From NCBI GenBank assembly GCA_902776475.1, contig CACYQD010000027.1:1-63855 (forward strand): 63,855 nucleotides of DNA. Direction: 5' to 3'. The notes beneath the pieces were generated by a model that saw only the letters and a list, made by a program, of their open reading frames with translations, did not search any database and was not told the DNA's origin. This DNA is from an uncultured Prevotellaceae bacterium. Lineage in GTDB: Bacteria > Bacteroidota > Bacteroidia > Bacteroidales > Bacteroidaceae. Both the position numbers and the translations under genes were made by a program. Positions 18,896 to 26,102 of the stretch are shown piece by piece (the stretch's first letter is position 1; the number at the start of each line of letters is the position of its first letter).

Positions 18896-18937
18896 ACGTG
18901 CGTCACAATCCGGTGTGAAGCGGAAAGTGACGCACGT
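18896..18937 (-). terminator. Hairpin terminator after the CBM protein gene
   Basis: ACGTGCGTCAC at 18896-18906 pairs perfectly with GTGACGCACGT at 18927-18937 (11 bp) around a 20-nt loop that itself contains CCG/CGG. On the - strand it is followed by a T-rich stretch. It lies 45 bp past the stop of the gene at 18982-21111 and separates that PUL from the sigma-factor operon. Confidence 0.65.
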
Positions 18938-18981
18938 TGAAGAGATCTGCTGCTCTAAATGATTAGAGAGAGAAGAGTTTC

Positions 18982-21111
18982 TTACTTAGCAATATACTTC
19001 TTGCCATTGTTGATCACAATGCCCTTGTAATCCTTTGACACACGCTGACCAGCGAGGTTGTAGGTTACAGTAGGAACATTGTTCTTGCCATTCACTACGC
19101 TGCTGATGCCTTCTTCGTCAACATATACGTGTGGATTCTCTCCAAGGATCTTCACATAGAAGTTGTCAGAGCCAGTCTGGTTGATCAGAGATTCTGAGTT
19201 GTCATCAAGTTTCCAAACCACGTCCTTGATCTCATACTTGTTGGCATCCTTGATCTCAGACAGGTTGAATGCGATAGACTTCATGCCGTTGGCCTCTGAA
19301 GGAACAGTGAATGTGGTCTCGAAGTCCTGCCATTCCTCAGTGAAGTTCACGTCACCGATAGCAGCCCAGTGGAGGTATGAACCTGGATCGGCGTGGCACT
19401 GTGTAGAAACCTTTGCAGGAATGGCGCTCTTGTACTTGAACTGTACAATTGTAGCTTCGCCAGTGGTCAGTTCACGGTTAGCGACAATCCAGAACTGGTT
19501 GTCCCAAGGCTGGCCTGTACCACCCGGTTCTTCTTTCACTGTGCCATCTTCACCGTCAGTGAGGTCGTCTCTCTCCAGAGCGTTGATGGTGATCAGAGTC
19601 GGGTTAGGAAGGATTTCCTTAGGTTTGATCTCTGTACCCTCAAGCATCTCAAATGCCATCTTCTTGTAATCGGCGTCAAGGTAGATCTTCCAGATACCCT
19701 CACCCGGGAGGTTGAGCTTAGCAAGGCTGGACTCAGTGTAGTCAAGCCAAACTTCAGGATCATTCTCAATGGTGCCGGCAGGTTTAAGTGTAGAGCTCTT
19801 GAAAGCAGCGTCATTACCGCGAACGGTAGAGATCATCACCTGAGAAACGTAAGCGTTCTTCTCACCGATAGTAGCGGTCAAAGCATTTGCATCCTCATCA
19901 AATTCAAACTGAACAGCATTGTCGAAGTCATACTCCAGACCTGTATTAGGATTGGAACCAGCAACGAAGTAGCCCTCGTCAAGTTTCATGCTTTGCCATG
20001 AGAGGTCGTCGAAGTAGAATGTGACTGCGTCCTTAACCACTGAGTTGAGGTTGAATGCGATAGACCAACCACCGGCCATGTCGTCACCAATAGTCATGAC
20101 GCCGTCAAATTCCTGCCATTCGGTTGTGAAGGCGATGTTGCCAATAGCATGCCAGATGAGGTAGTCAGACGGGTTCTGCTTGTGGATCTGAGTATCCGTT
20201 GAGCTGACGGGAGCAGAAGCCTTATAGCGGAAGTGGATCTTGACCTGGTCGCCAGACTTCCATGATTTCGGAGACTGGATCCAGAACTGGTTGTCCCATG
20301 CAGAAGCATCACCATCAGTGGTAGCGGGCTGACCATGGCATACGAATACGTGGCTGCCATCAACAACCTCGATGTCAGCGGGGAATGGATCCCAACCGCC
20401 ATCATCATTCATATTGCGGCCCTTCTCCTTTGACCATGCACAGATGAGATTGTTCTTTTCCTGATCGTTGAATCTCACGTTGGGATCTGCCCAAGGAGTC
20501 TCGGCGTCACCCATGTAAGTAGCGATAGGAGAACCATCGACGATGACCGGCTGGCCATCGCTTGTCAGCCACTCCTGCCATACAGTAGGTCTCACTGGCT
20601 TTGCATTGTGGGAAACAGTCAGATACTTCCATTCGATGATACCAGTGAAAGAACCTGGCTGAGCAACGAGGTTACAAGAAGTGCCACCGATGCCGGTGTA
20701 CTCCCATTCCACCTCTGCCCACTCTGTGCCGATGGATACTGAAGCGCTGGCCTGCTGGCCTTGACCCCAACCCCAACCCATGTTGACGGTGATGGAGACA
20801 GGCTCGGAAGCCTTGACCATAGCTTTAACCGTGTAAGCGCCATCGAGTTCGGTGGGAATACCATCGGCAATGAAATACTGGTGCCAATATGGGCCAGCAC
20901 CTGTTACCTTCTGATACTCTGTTCCACCTTGAGTCGTAACAGTACCAACAGAAGATTCTCCATCTTTCCATTTGGCATCACCGTCACCATCAAGGTCTGC
21001 CTGTGGGAAACCAGAATAAGTGGAGTAGTCGATTTTGTAATCTTCCACCCACTCAGCTTTTGCTCCCATAAACACTGCCAGGAGAGCAATTAGAGTAAAT
21101 AGTTTCTTCAT
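18982..21111 (-). CDS. Secreted multi-CBM protein, last gene of the xus-like PUL
   Basis: Exported protein of 709 residues with no catalytic domain recognised. After the signal peptide (ending MGAKA) come: a CBM4/9-like beta-sandwich (about 25-170), a second sandwich (about 180-375), a SusE/F-like strand-rich segment (about 385-500) and a third sandwich (about 510-650). The second and third sandwiches are paralogous: both carry WDNQFWI, an F-[RK]-YK stretch and a W-x-AIG-x-[IV]-x-F-T-x-EWQ-[ED]-F block. The C-terminus YNLAGQRVSKDYKGIVINNG is the short tail typical of secreted Prevotella proteins. It follows the GH10-like gene by 136 bp with a hairpin between. Likely a surface or secreted glycan-binding protein. 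Confidence 0.7.
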   Translation of the reverse strand: MKKLFTLIALLAVFMGAKAEWVEDYKIDYSTYSGFPQADLDGDGDAKWKDGESSVGTVTTQGGTEYQKVTGAGPYWHQYFIADGIPTELDGAYTVKAMVKASEPVSITVNMGWGWGQGQQASASVSIGTEWAEVEWEYTGIGGTSCNLVAQPGSFTGIIEWKYLTVSHNAKPVRPTVWQEWLTSDGQPVIVDGSPIATYMGDAETPWADPNVRFNDQEKNNLICAWSKEKGRNMNDDGGWDPFPADIEVVDGSHVFVCHGQPATTDGDASAWDNQFWIQSPKSWKSGDQVKIHFRYKASAPVSSTDTQIHKQNPSDYLIWHAIGNIAFTTEWQEFDGVMTIGDDMAGGWSIAFNLNSVVKDAVTFYFDDLSWQSMKLDEGYFVAGSNPNTGLEYDFDNAVQFEFDEDANALTATIGEKNAYVSQVMISTVRGNDAAFKSSTLKPAGTIENDPEVWLDYTESSLAKLNLPGEGIWKIYLDADYKKMAFEMLEGTEIKPKEILPNPTLITINALERDDLTDGEDGTVKEEPGGTGQPWDNQFWIVANRELTTGEATIVQFKYKSAIPAKVSTQCHADPGSYLHWAAIGDVNFTEEWQDFETTFTVPSEANGMKSIAFNLSEIKDANKYEIKDVVWKLDDNSESLINQTGSDNFYVKILGENPHVYVDEEGISSVVNGKNNVPTVTYNLAGQRVSKDYKGIVINNGKKYIAK

Positions 21112-21180
21112 AATAGAAATAATAAGTTAGATAATAAAAAGAAAAATGATAATATTATGTTATTAAATCACCTTTTTGAG

Positions 21181-21233
21181 AGATAATTGCCTGGAAAAGC
21201 AGAACGAATCCCGTTGTTCACAGGCAATTATCT
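21181..21233 (-). promoter_or_regulatory. Intergenic hairpin before the last gene of the xus-like PUL
   Basis: AGATAATTGCCTG at 21181-21193 and CAGGCAATTATCT at 21221-21233 form a perfect 13-bp stem with a 27-nt loop, in the gap between the GH10-like and CBM protein genes. It lacks a run of T on the - strand, so it may be an mRNA-processing or attenuation element rather than a full terminator. The stem core ATTGCCTG/CAGGCAAT recurs in the hairpin at 44840-44871. Confidence 0.6.
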
Positions 21234-21247
21234 GTGAAACAGTCAAT

Positions 21248-22903
21248 TTACTTGCCACTGAGAGCGTCGCAGAACGCCTTGTATGTGGCCGTGCGCACCC
21301 AGTCCTTGCTCTTGGTGTCAACGGACCAGAGGCCCACCGGATCGGTCGTATCAGCCAGATTGCCCTTGCAGATTCCAGCCTGCTTGTCGTGTGGGATCTT
21401 GCTCATGTAGCTCTTGATCACATAGCCATAGAAGTCGGCAAGTTTCTGACGCTGTGCTTCTGTGATATCCTTAGCTGCCACATTGGCACCCTCTGCGTCC
21501 TGGTACTTGATGTCGAAGTTGGACAGACGTATGAGTTTGCCAGTAGAAGCGAGATTGGCAAGCAGATTTTCAAGGGATGCCACGTTGGCAGCCTGCGTTG
21601 CCTGATTCTCACTATAGAAGAGGTTCAACTTGGCATTGATGCCGTCGATCTTGGCACCGTTCTTGTCCCAGATGTTCATCCAGTATTTGAGACTCTCCAT
21701 CTTCTGGTTGTCGTCAAGGCCAGACTCGCTGATGAAGAACCTCAGCTCAGCCGGGTTGCCGCCATATTCCTGGAATGACTGACTTGCCACCCTGGACACC
21801 ACTGGAGCATAGTTCTCACTGCCGAGAATATCCTGCCAGAAAATGCTGGTGGTGGAGTGCTTGATGTCAAACATGCCGTTCTCGAGTGTGGCTTTGGTGT
21901 CGATGGGCTCGTCGATGAGGTCGAATGACTTGATACGGCCTTCGTTGATTTTCATCAGACCGTCGCACCATGCATTGAGGGCATAGTTGATGGTATCCGT
22001 TTTCTCCTGCACTGTCTGCGGACGGTGGTTGTCAGGATTGTGCATCACCAACACATTCTTGATATAAACGGGAGAGTTGAAGTTACCCTCAATCATCAAG
22101 TAACCTTCTGTACAGCCTTCTGCAGGCGTCGCCTCTATCACCATCTTCTGCCATTTACCGGTTTTGATGGGGAATTTCTTGTCATTTCCATTCTCCTGGA
22201 TCTTGTTGTCGCAGAATGTGCAGATCACAGATTCGTCCTTATCCACCTTGGCATAGAACGTGACGGTGTATGCACCAAGCGGATCGACGTCGAACCCTTC
22301 CACGATGTAAACCTTACCTCTGACAGGGCACCTGAGCGCATTTTCATCACCATCGTAATTCTTCTCGATTCTTGGTTTGCCGCTCTTCGCAGTTCCCGTG
22401 AATTCTTCCATGGTGGTGTAATCGACGAACATGTCCTCAATGGGGTCAACCTGGATCTCAATAGGAGCAGTAAGTGTGTTCAACCATCCGTCAGCCTGAT
22501 TGGCATTGGCCACGATGGGACTGCCGAAAACCTCACCGCCGATTTCCTGCACATGGTCGAGCAGGTCTTTCATATCGAGGAAGTTCATGACACCTCTTTC
22601 GTTGATGATGGTACCCGACATCAGTGAAGTGCCGAATGCCACATTGTCGAAGTTGGTGATTGCGGCTGCATGAGCCAGTTCCTGCTTGTTGAATTCGGTC
22701 ACCCTGAGTGTGGCGCCGAGAGACATGTTGGGATATTGCTCTCTGTTGATGTATGACTTGATAGGAGCAAGGTCCTTGTATGGCTCTACGAAAGTAGGAT
22801 CAGGATCAGCTTTGAAATCATCTGTCACGTTATAGTCAGCGCAGGAAACAGCAAGTGCGCCTGCAGCCAACATCAAGAGACCGTTTCTTAAAAATGTATT
22901 CAT
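21248..22903 (-). CDS. GH10-like protein with CBM insertion, probably non-catalytic
   Basis: Lipoprotein (lipobox AVSC) of 551 residues with a GH10 xylanase-like barrel interrupted at about residues 130-270 by a CBM-like sandwich (GAYTVTFYAKVDK, WQKMVIEATPAEG), the same arrangement as Xyn10C of Prevotella. The acid/base position holds Glu332 in DLIDEPID, with the preceding Asn of the usual NE changed to Asp. At the nucleophile position (usual ITELD) the sequence reads RLSNFD, giving Asn462. The WHSQ and NEMK substrate-binding motifs of GH10 are also not recognisable (SPIVANANQ, GTSLMSGT). It follows the DUF1735-like gene by 17 bp. A xylan-binding surface protein is more likely than an active xylanase. 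Confidence 0.72.
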   Translation of the reverse strand: MNTFLRNGLLMLAAGALAVSCADYNVTDDFKADPDPTFVEPYKDLAPIKSYINREQYPNMSLGATLRVTEFNKQELAHAAAITNFDNVAFGTSLMSGTIINERGVMNFLDMKDLLDHVQEIGGEVFGSPIVANANQADGWLNTLTAPIEIQVDPIEDMFVDYTTMEEFTGTAKSGKPRIEKNYDGDENALRCPVRGKVYIVEGFDVDPLGAYTVTFYAKVDKDESVICTFCDNKIQENGNDKKFPIKTGKWQKMVIEATPAEGCTEGYLMIEGNFNSPVYIKNVLVMHNPDNHRPQTVQEKTDTINYALNAWCDGLMKINEGRIKSFDLIDEPIDTKATLENGMFDIKHSTTSIFWQDILGSENYAPVVSRVASQSFQEYGGNPAELRFFISESGLDDNQKMESLKYWMNIWDKNGAKIDGINAKLNLFYSENQATQAANVASLENLLANLASTGKLIRLSNFDIKYQDAEGANVAAKDITEAQRQKLADFYGYVIKSYMSKIPHDKQAGICKGNLADTTDPVGLWSVDTKSKDWVRTATYKAFCDALSGK

Positions 22904-22920
22904 ATCTTAGCCTCCTATAA

Positions 22921-24120
22921 TTATTTAACGTATTTTGGTGAGAAGAATACTTTCTTGTTGGATTCACGAGTCTGAACAACGAGGGTATCGTTGGTCGTCA
23001 CCTGCACATCGTTCTCAAGAACCCAGTCGACTTCTTTGCCGCCAACCAACTTCTTACCGATGACTCTACCTTTCTTGAAGGTCACGTTGTAGGACAGGCG
23101 GAGAATATCACGCGAAACGGGTTTTCCATTCATGTTGCCCCACTGGTAGTCTTTGTATTCAGGCTTGTCCGTTCCGTTGATGATAAACTCACCGGAACCG
23201 GAGGAAGGCACTTCCTCATCGTCGCCGGTAATAGTGCAGCTGTTGCCATTGAATGTGAGGATGAGCTTGCAGCTCTGAGTAGGTCTGGCATCTCCGGATG
23301 CATCCTTACCGATATTGATGGATACCGGGAAGATGGCCTGTGACATGTTCTTTGTGTCAATGCCGCAGATTTCATCGTTTTGGTTGACGGGGTTCTCCTT
23401 CAAATGCTCGAGGTCGGAGTTCATCATTGACATGTCCTTGCGTACGATGGTCTGGGTAGCTCCATTTTCTGCCACATTGTCCACACCACGACGGATGTAC
23501 TTGCCCTGCCACGGGTTCATATACTTCACGCAGTAAAGCACATAGTCCTTGGCCAGGATGTCCCAGTCCTCAACGTTTGTGCGGGATGGGGAGAGACCTT
23601 CACGCGGTGTGCCGGTCAGGATATGGTCAATGCCTCTGACGCTCCTCATCACCAATGGGATGACATAGGTTTCCTTCACGGCTTCGGGGTCGTTGAAGAA
23701 AGCGTCGGTGAACTGCACTTCCACATAGCCACGCGGATCACCATTGTAAGGGATGACATTGCTGGACAGCGTATAGTAAGATGTTGGCATGGGCAGCACT
23801 CGTGAAGACGGGTTTCCGCCACCGTCAACAAACCAGAGGTTGTCGCAGAGAGACTCGTCAACAGCGATGTCCACATAAGCGTCGCGTCCGCCATAGGCCC
23901 CGCCCATGGTGGACCATATCCGGCACTTGTGCTCATTGTCAAGCGTGTTGTCATAGATGTCGTTGCCAAGTACAAGCGTACGCACAGGGAACTGATAAGC
24001 AAAGTAGGCTGTTGTACCTCCTTCAAAGTCTGGGAACTCATGCTCTGCATTATAGCAAGATGCAAATGTGAGAGAGATGGCTCCCAAGACTGCTCCGTAT
24101 ATGTATTTTGCAAGTTTCAT
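22921..24120 (-). CDS. DUF1735/DUF5627-like surface lipoprotein (XusE position)
   Basis: Lipoprotein of 399 residues (lipobox FASC) at the position of XusE in the xylan cluster. The N-terminal half (about 30-170) resembles the DUF1735/BT_3987 immunoglobulin-like domain (TTAYFAYQFPVRTLVLG, VIPLVMRSVRG); the C-terminal half is a beta domain of the DUF5627 type (DILAKDYVLYCVKYMNPWQGKY). Such proteins sit between SusD and the enzyme or binding-protein genes and are thought to bind glycan at the cell surface. It is followed after 17 bp by the GH10-like gene and preceded by a 114-bp spacer containing tandem repeats. No catalytic motif is seen. Confidence 0.65.
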   Translation of the reverse strand: MKLAKYIYGAVLGAISLTFASCYNAEHEFPDFEGGTTAYFAYQFPVRTLVLGNDIYDNTLDNEHKCRIWSTMGGAYGGRDAYVDIAVDESLCDNLWFVDGGGNPSSRVLPMPTSYYTLSSNVIPYNGDPRGYVEVQFTDAFFNDPEAVKETYVIPLVMRSVRGIDHILTGTPREGLSPSRTNVEDWDILAKDYVLYCVKYMNPWQGKYIRRGVDNVAENGATQTIVRKDMSMMNSDLEHLKENPVNQNDEICGIDTKNMSQAIFPVSINIGKDASGDARPTQSCKLILTFNGNSCTITGDDEEVPSSGSGEFIINGTDKPEYKDYQWGNMNGKPVSRDILRLSYNVTFKKGRVIGKKLVGGKEVDWVLENDVQVTTNDTLVVQTRESNKKVFFSPKYVK

Positions 24121-24156
24121 ATTTGTTCTGGTTTACTGTTAGAATTTAAACCTTTA

Positions 24157-24224
24157 TTCAATTTTCAATCTTCAATTTTCAATCTTCAATTTTCAATCGG
24201 TGCAGCCGAAATCAATTTTCAATC
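24157..24224. repeat. Tandem 14-bp repeat in a PUL spacer
   Basis: TTCAATTTTCAATC occurs three times head to tail without a mismatch at 24157-24170, 24171-24184 and 24185-24198, with a fourth, near-complete copy at 24212-24224. Degenerate copies also occupy the next spacer (26063-26100) just upstream of the second SusD gene. On the coding strand these are A-rich leaders (GATTGAAAATTGAA). Confidence 0.85.
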
Positions 24225-24234
24225 ATCAACACGA

Positions 24235-26058
24235 TCATTCCCAACCCTTGTTTTGCTTGAGTTTGTTCCATTTGAGCAATTCGCCCTTTGGAATGGGTCC
24301 ATAACACTGATAAGAGTTGTCGAATGTACGATCCTCCACGTTGAAGATGGTATAGGTGAGTTCGTTGGTTGCGTCATTGCGGTCGATCTTCACACCTTTG
24401 ACCGGTTCGTTGAGAGGCAACATCCAACGGCGGAGATCCCAGAAGCGCTTGTTCTCAAAGCAGAGCTCAATACGGCGCTCATTACGGATCAGGTCTCTCA
24501 TCTTGGTCTGGTCGCCAGCGCAGTCTTCAAGATATACGTCACCCTGAGCAAGCGGCTGACCGATTTCGTTGGTAGCGAGTCCTGCACGCTCACGAATGGC
24601 CTTGATCACGTCGTAGGCAGTGAAGCCTATGCCGGTCGGGTCACCTTTGGGTCCCCAGGCATCATTGGCAGCTTCTGCAAATGCGAGGAAGATCTCAGTG
24701 TAGCGAATGCGGGGATAGATGTGCTGCTGCTCGATCGTAGAACTTGCCTGTGGATTGACATCGTCACGGAGGAGTTTCAACAGATAGTAGCCCGTACGGG
24801 TGGATGTGCCGATACTGTTAAGGTTGTCATCAGTCTCGTTATTATCGTTGGGATAGGTACCTGTGATAATGACATTTCTTCTGAATGTTGTGCCGTTGAC
24901 GAGGACGTCATCAGAGAGACGCGGGTCACGGTTGGCATAAGGATTCTTCGGATCATAACCGGAATTGGGATCGGTGATGGGAAGACCATTGCGCATGGGG
25001 AAAGCATCAACTAGATTCTGAGAAGGATTCACACGACCGCTGCCATAGAGTGTCGGCGGGAAGTTCTCTCTCTCCTGTGTTGCATTCTTCTGATGGTCTT
25101 CACGCCAGAGCATTTCAGGCATTTCGGATGCACTGGGCTCCAGTTTTGTCTTGTTCTTGTACCAGATATGGCCTGTCGGGTCAAATCCCTCCATTCCGCC
25201 AATGCGCTTGAGAACATTAGCACAAAGCGTAGCAGCCTCGGCAGAAGTCACACCACTCTGTTCGCGGAATGAAGGACTTGCTGCAAGGAGGGCTACCTGT
25301 GCTTTGATTGCCTCAGCAATCTTACCCGACATCAGACCATTTGACTTCGATCCGAAAATGAGGTTGTAGCCAGAAATATCAGCGCCACGCTCTTTGTACT
25401 TGGCGGGAATATCATCATTGCCGCCCAGGTCTTCATAATTGAAGGGAAGAAGCTTCATGGCATTGTCGCAGTCAGTAAAGCATTGCTGGACACACTCTGC
25501 GAAAGTGGCGCGAGGCTGGTTGAAATCAGAACTACCGTTCTCGGGTTCTGTCAGCAGGGGCACACCATAGAGCACGCCATCATCGGCATAGCCACCATGA
25601 GCCATCAGCAAATAGTAGTAGAAGAGTGCGCGAAGGCCTAATGCCTCGCCTGTCAGACGGTCAATGAACATCTGATTTTTTGAAACTGCACTTGGAGCCC
25701 ATTTCACCCGATCAACTTTGGTAAGGAAAAGATTGACATACTGGATGCCATCCTTACAAGCGTTCCATTGAGACATCGGGTCGCTGTCGGACTTCCAAGC
25801 TGTAGTGGCCATATTACGCAAGGCATTGCCATCACTGGTATTGTTGCTCACGGCATCGTCAGTGGCGATATCTGTCTGAGTGGTCGTAATATAAGGCAGA
25901 CGACCATAGGCATAAATCAGCAGGCCATGTGCATATTTCGACTCCTCGTACATGGCGTCCTCCGTTCGGTTGTTCTCATCTGCCGGTGTGAACATATCAT
26001 TGCAAGAGCACAACGCAAGGAGACCGATGAAATAGATTATAATATGTCTTGTCTTCAT
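24235..26058 (-). CDS. SusD/RagB-family glycan-binding lipoprotein (XusD position)
   Basis: Outer-membrane lipoprotein of 607 residues from the ATG at 26058; the frame can be extended to a TTG at 26067, but MKTRH followed by the hydrophobic helix and lipobox ALCSC makes the ATG the better start. SusD features include the TPR-like core (YGRLPYI near the N-terminus, LRALFYYYLLMAHGG near 150) and the conserved C-terminal block LIRNERRIELCFENKRFWDL. It partners the SusC-like protein encoded just upstream (45 bp gap) to capture oligosaccharides for import. It corresponds in position to XusD of the Prevotella xylan cluster. Confidence 0.9.
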   Translation of the reverse strand: MKTRHIIIYFIGLLALCSCNDMFTPADENNRTEDAMYEESKYAHGLLIYAYGRLPYITTTQTDIATDDAVSNNTSDGNALRNMATTAWKSDSDPMSQWNACKDGIQYVNLFLTKVDRVKWAPSAVSKNQMFIDRLTGEALGLRALFYYYLLMAHGGYADDGVLYGVPLLTEPENGSSDFNQPRATFAECVQQCFTDCDNAMKLLPFNYEDLGGNDDIPAKYKERGADISGYNLIFGSKSNGLMSGKIAEAIKAQVALLAASPSFREQSGVTSAEAATLCANVLKRIGGMEGFDPTGHIWYKNKTKLEPSASEMPEMLWREDHQKNATQERENFPPTLYGSGRVNPSQNLVDAFPMRNGLPITDPNSGYDPKNPYANRDPRLSDDVLVNGTTFRRNVIITGTYPNDNNETDDNLNSIGTSTRTGYYLLKLLRDDVNPQASSTIEQQHIYPRIRYTEIFLAFAEAANDAWGPKGDPTGIGFTAYDVIKAIRERAGLATNEIGQPLAQGDVYLEDCAGDQTKMRDLIRNERRIELCFENKRFWDLRRWMLPLNEPVKGVKIDRNDATNELTYTIFNVEDRTFDNSYQCYGPIPKGELLKWNKLKQNKGWE

Positions 26059-26102
26059 TTTGTTCAATTTTCAATTTTCAATCTTCAATCTTGAATCTTC
26101 GA

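Noticed and set aside
21248-22903. Calling this gene an active endo-xylanase
   Set aside because: The nucleophile and several substrate-binding motifs of GH10 are replaced.
24157-24224. Possible iteron-type replication origin
   Set aside because: The repeats are in a PUL spacer with no replication gene nearby and occur as low-complexity A/T sequence in other spacers.
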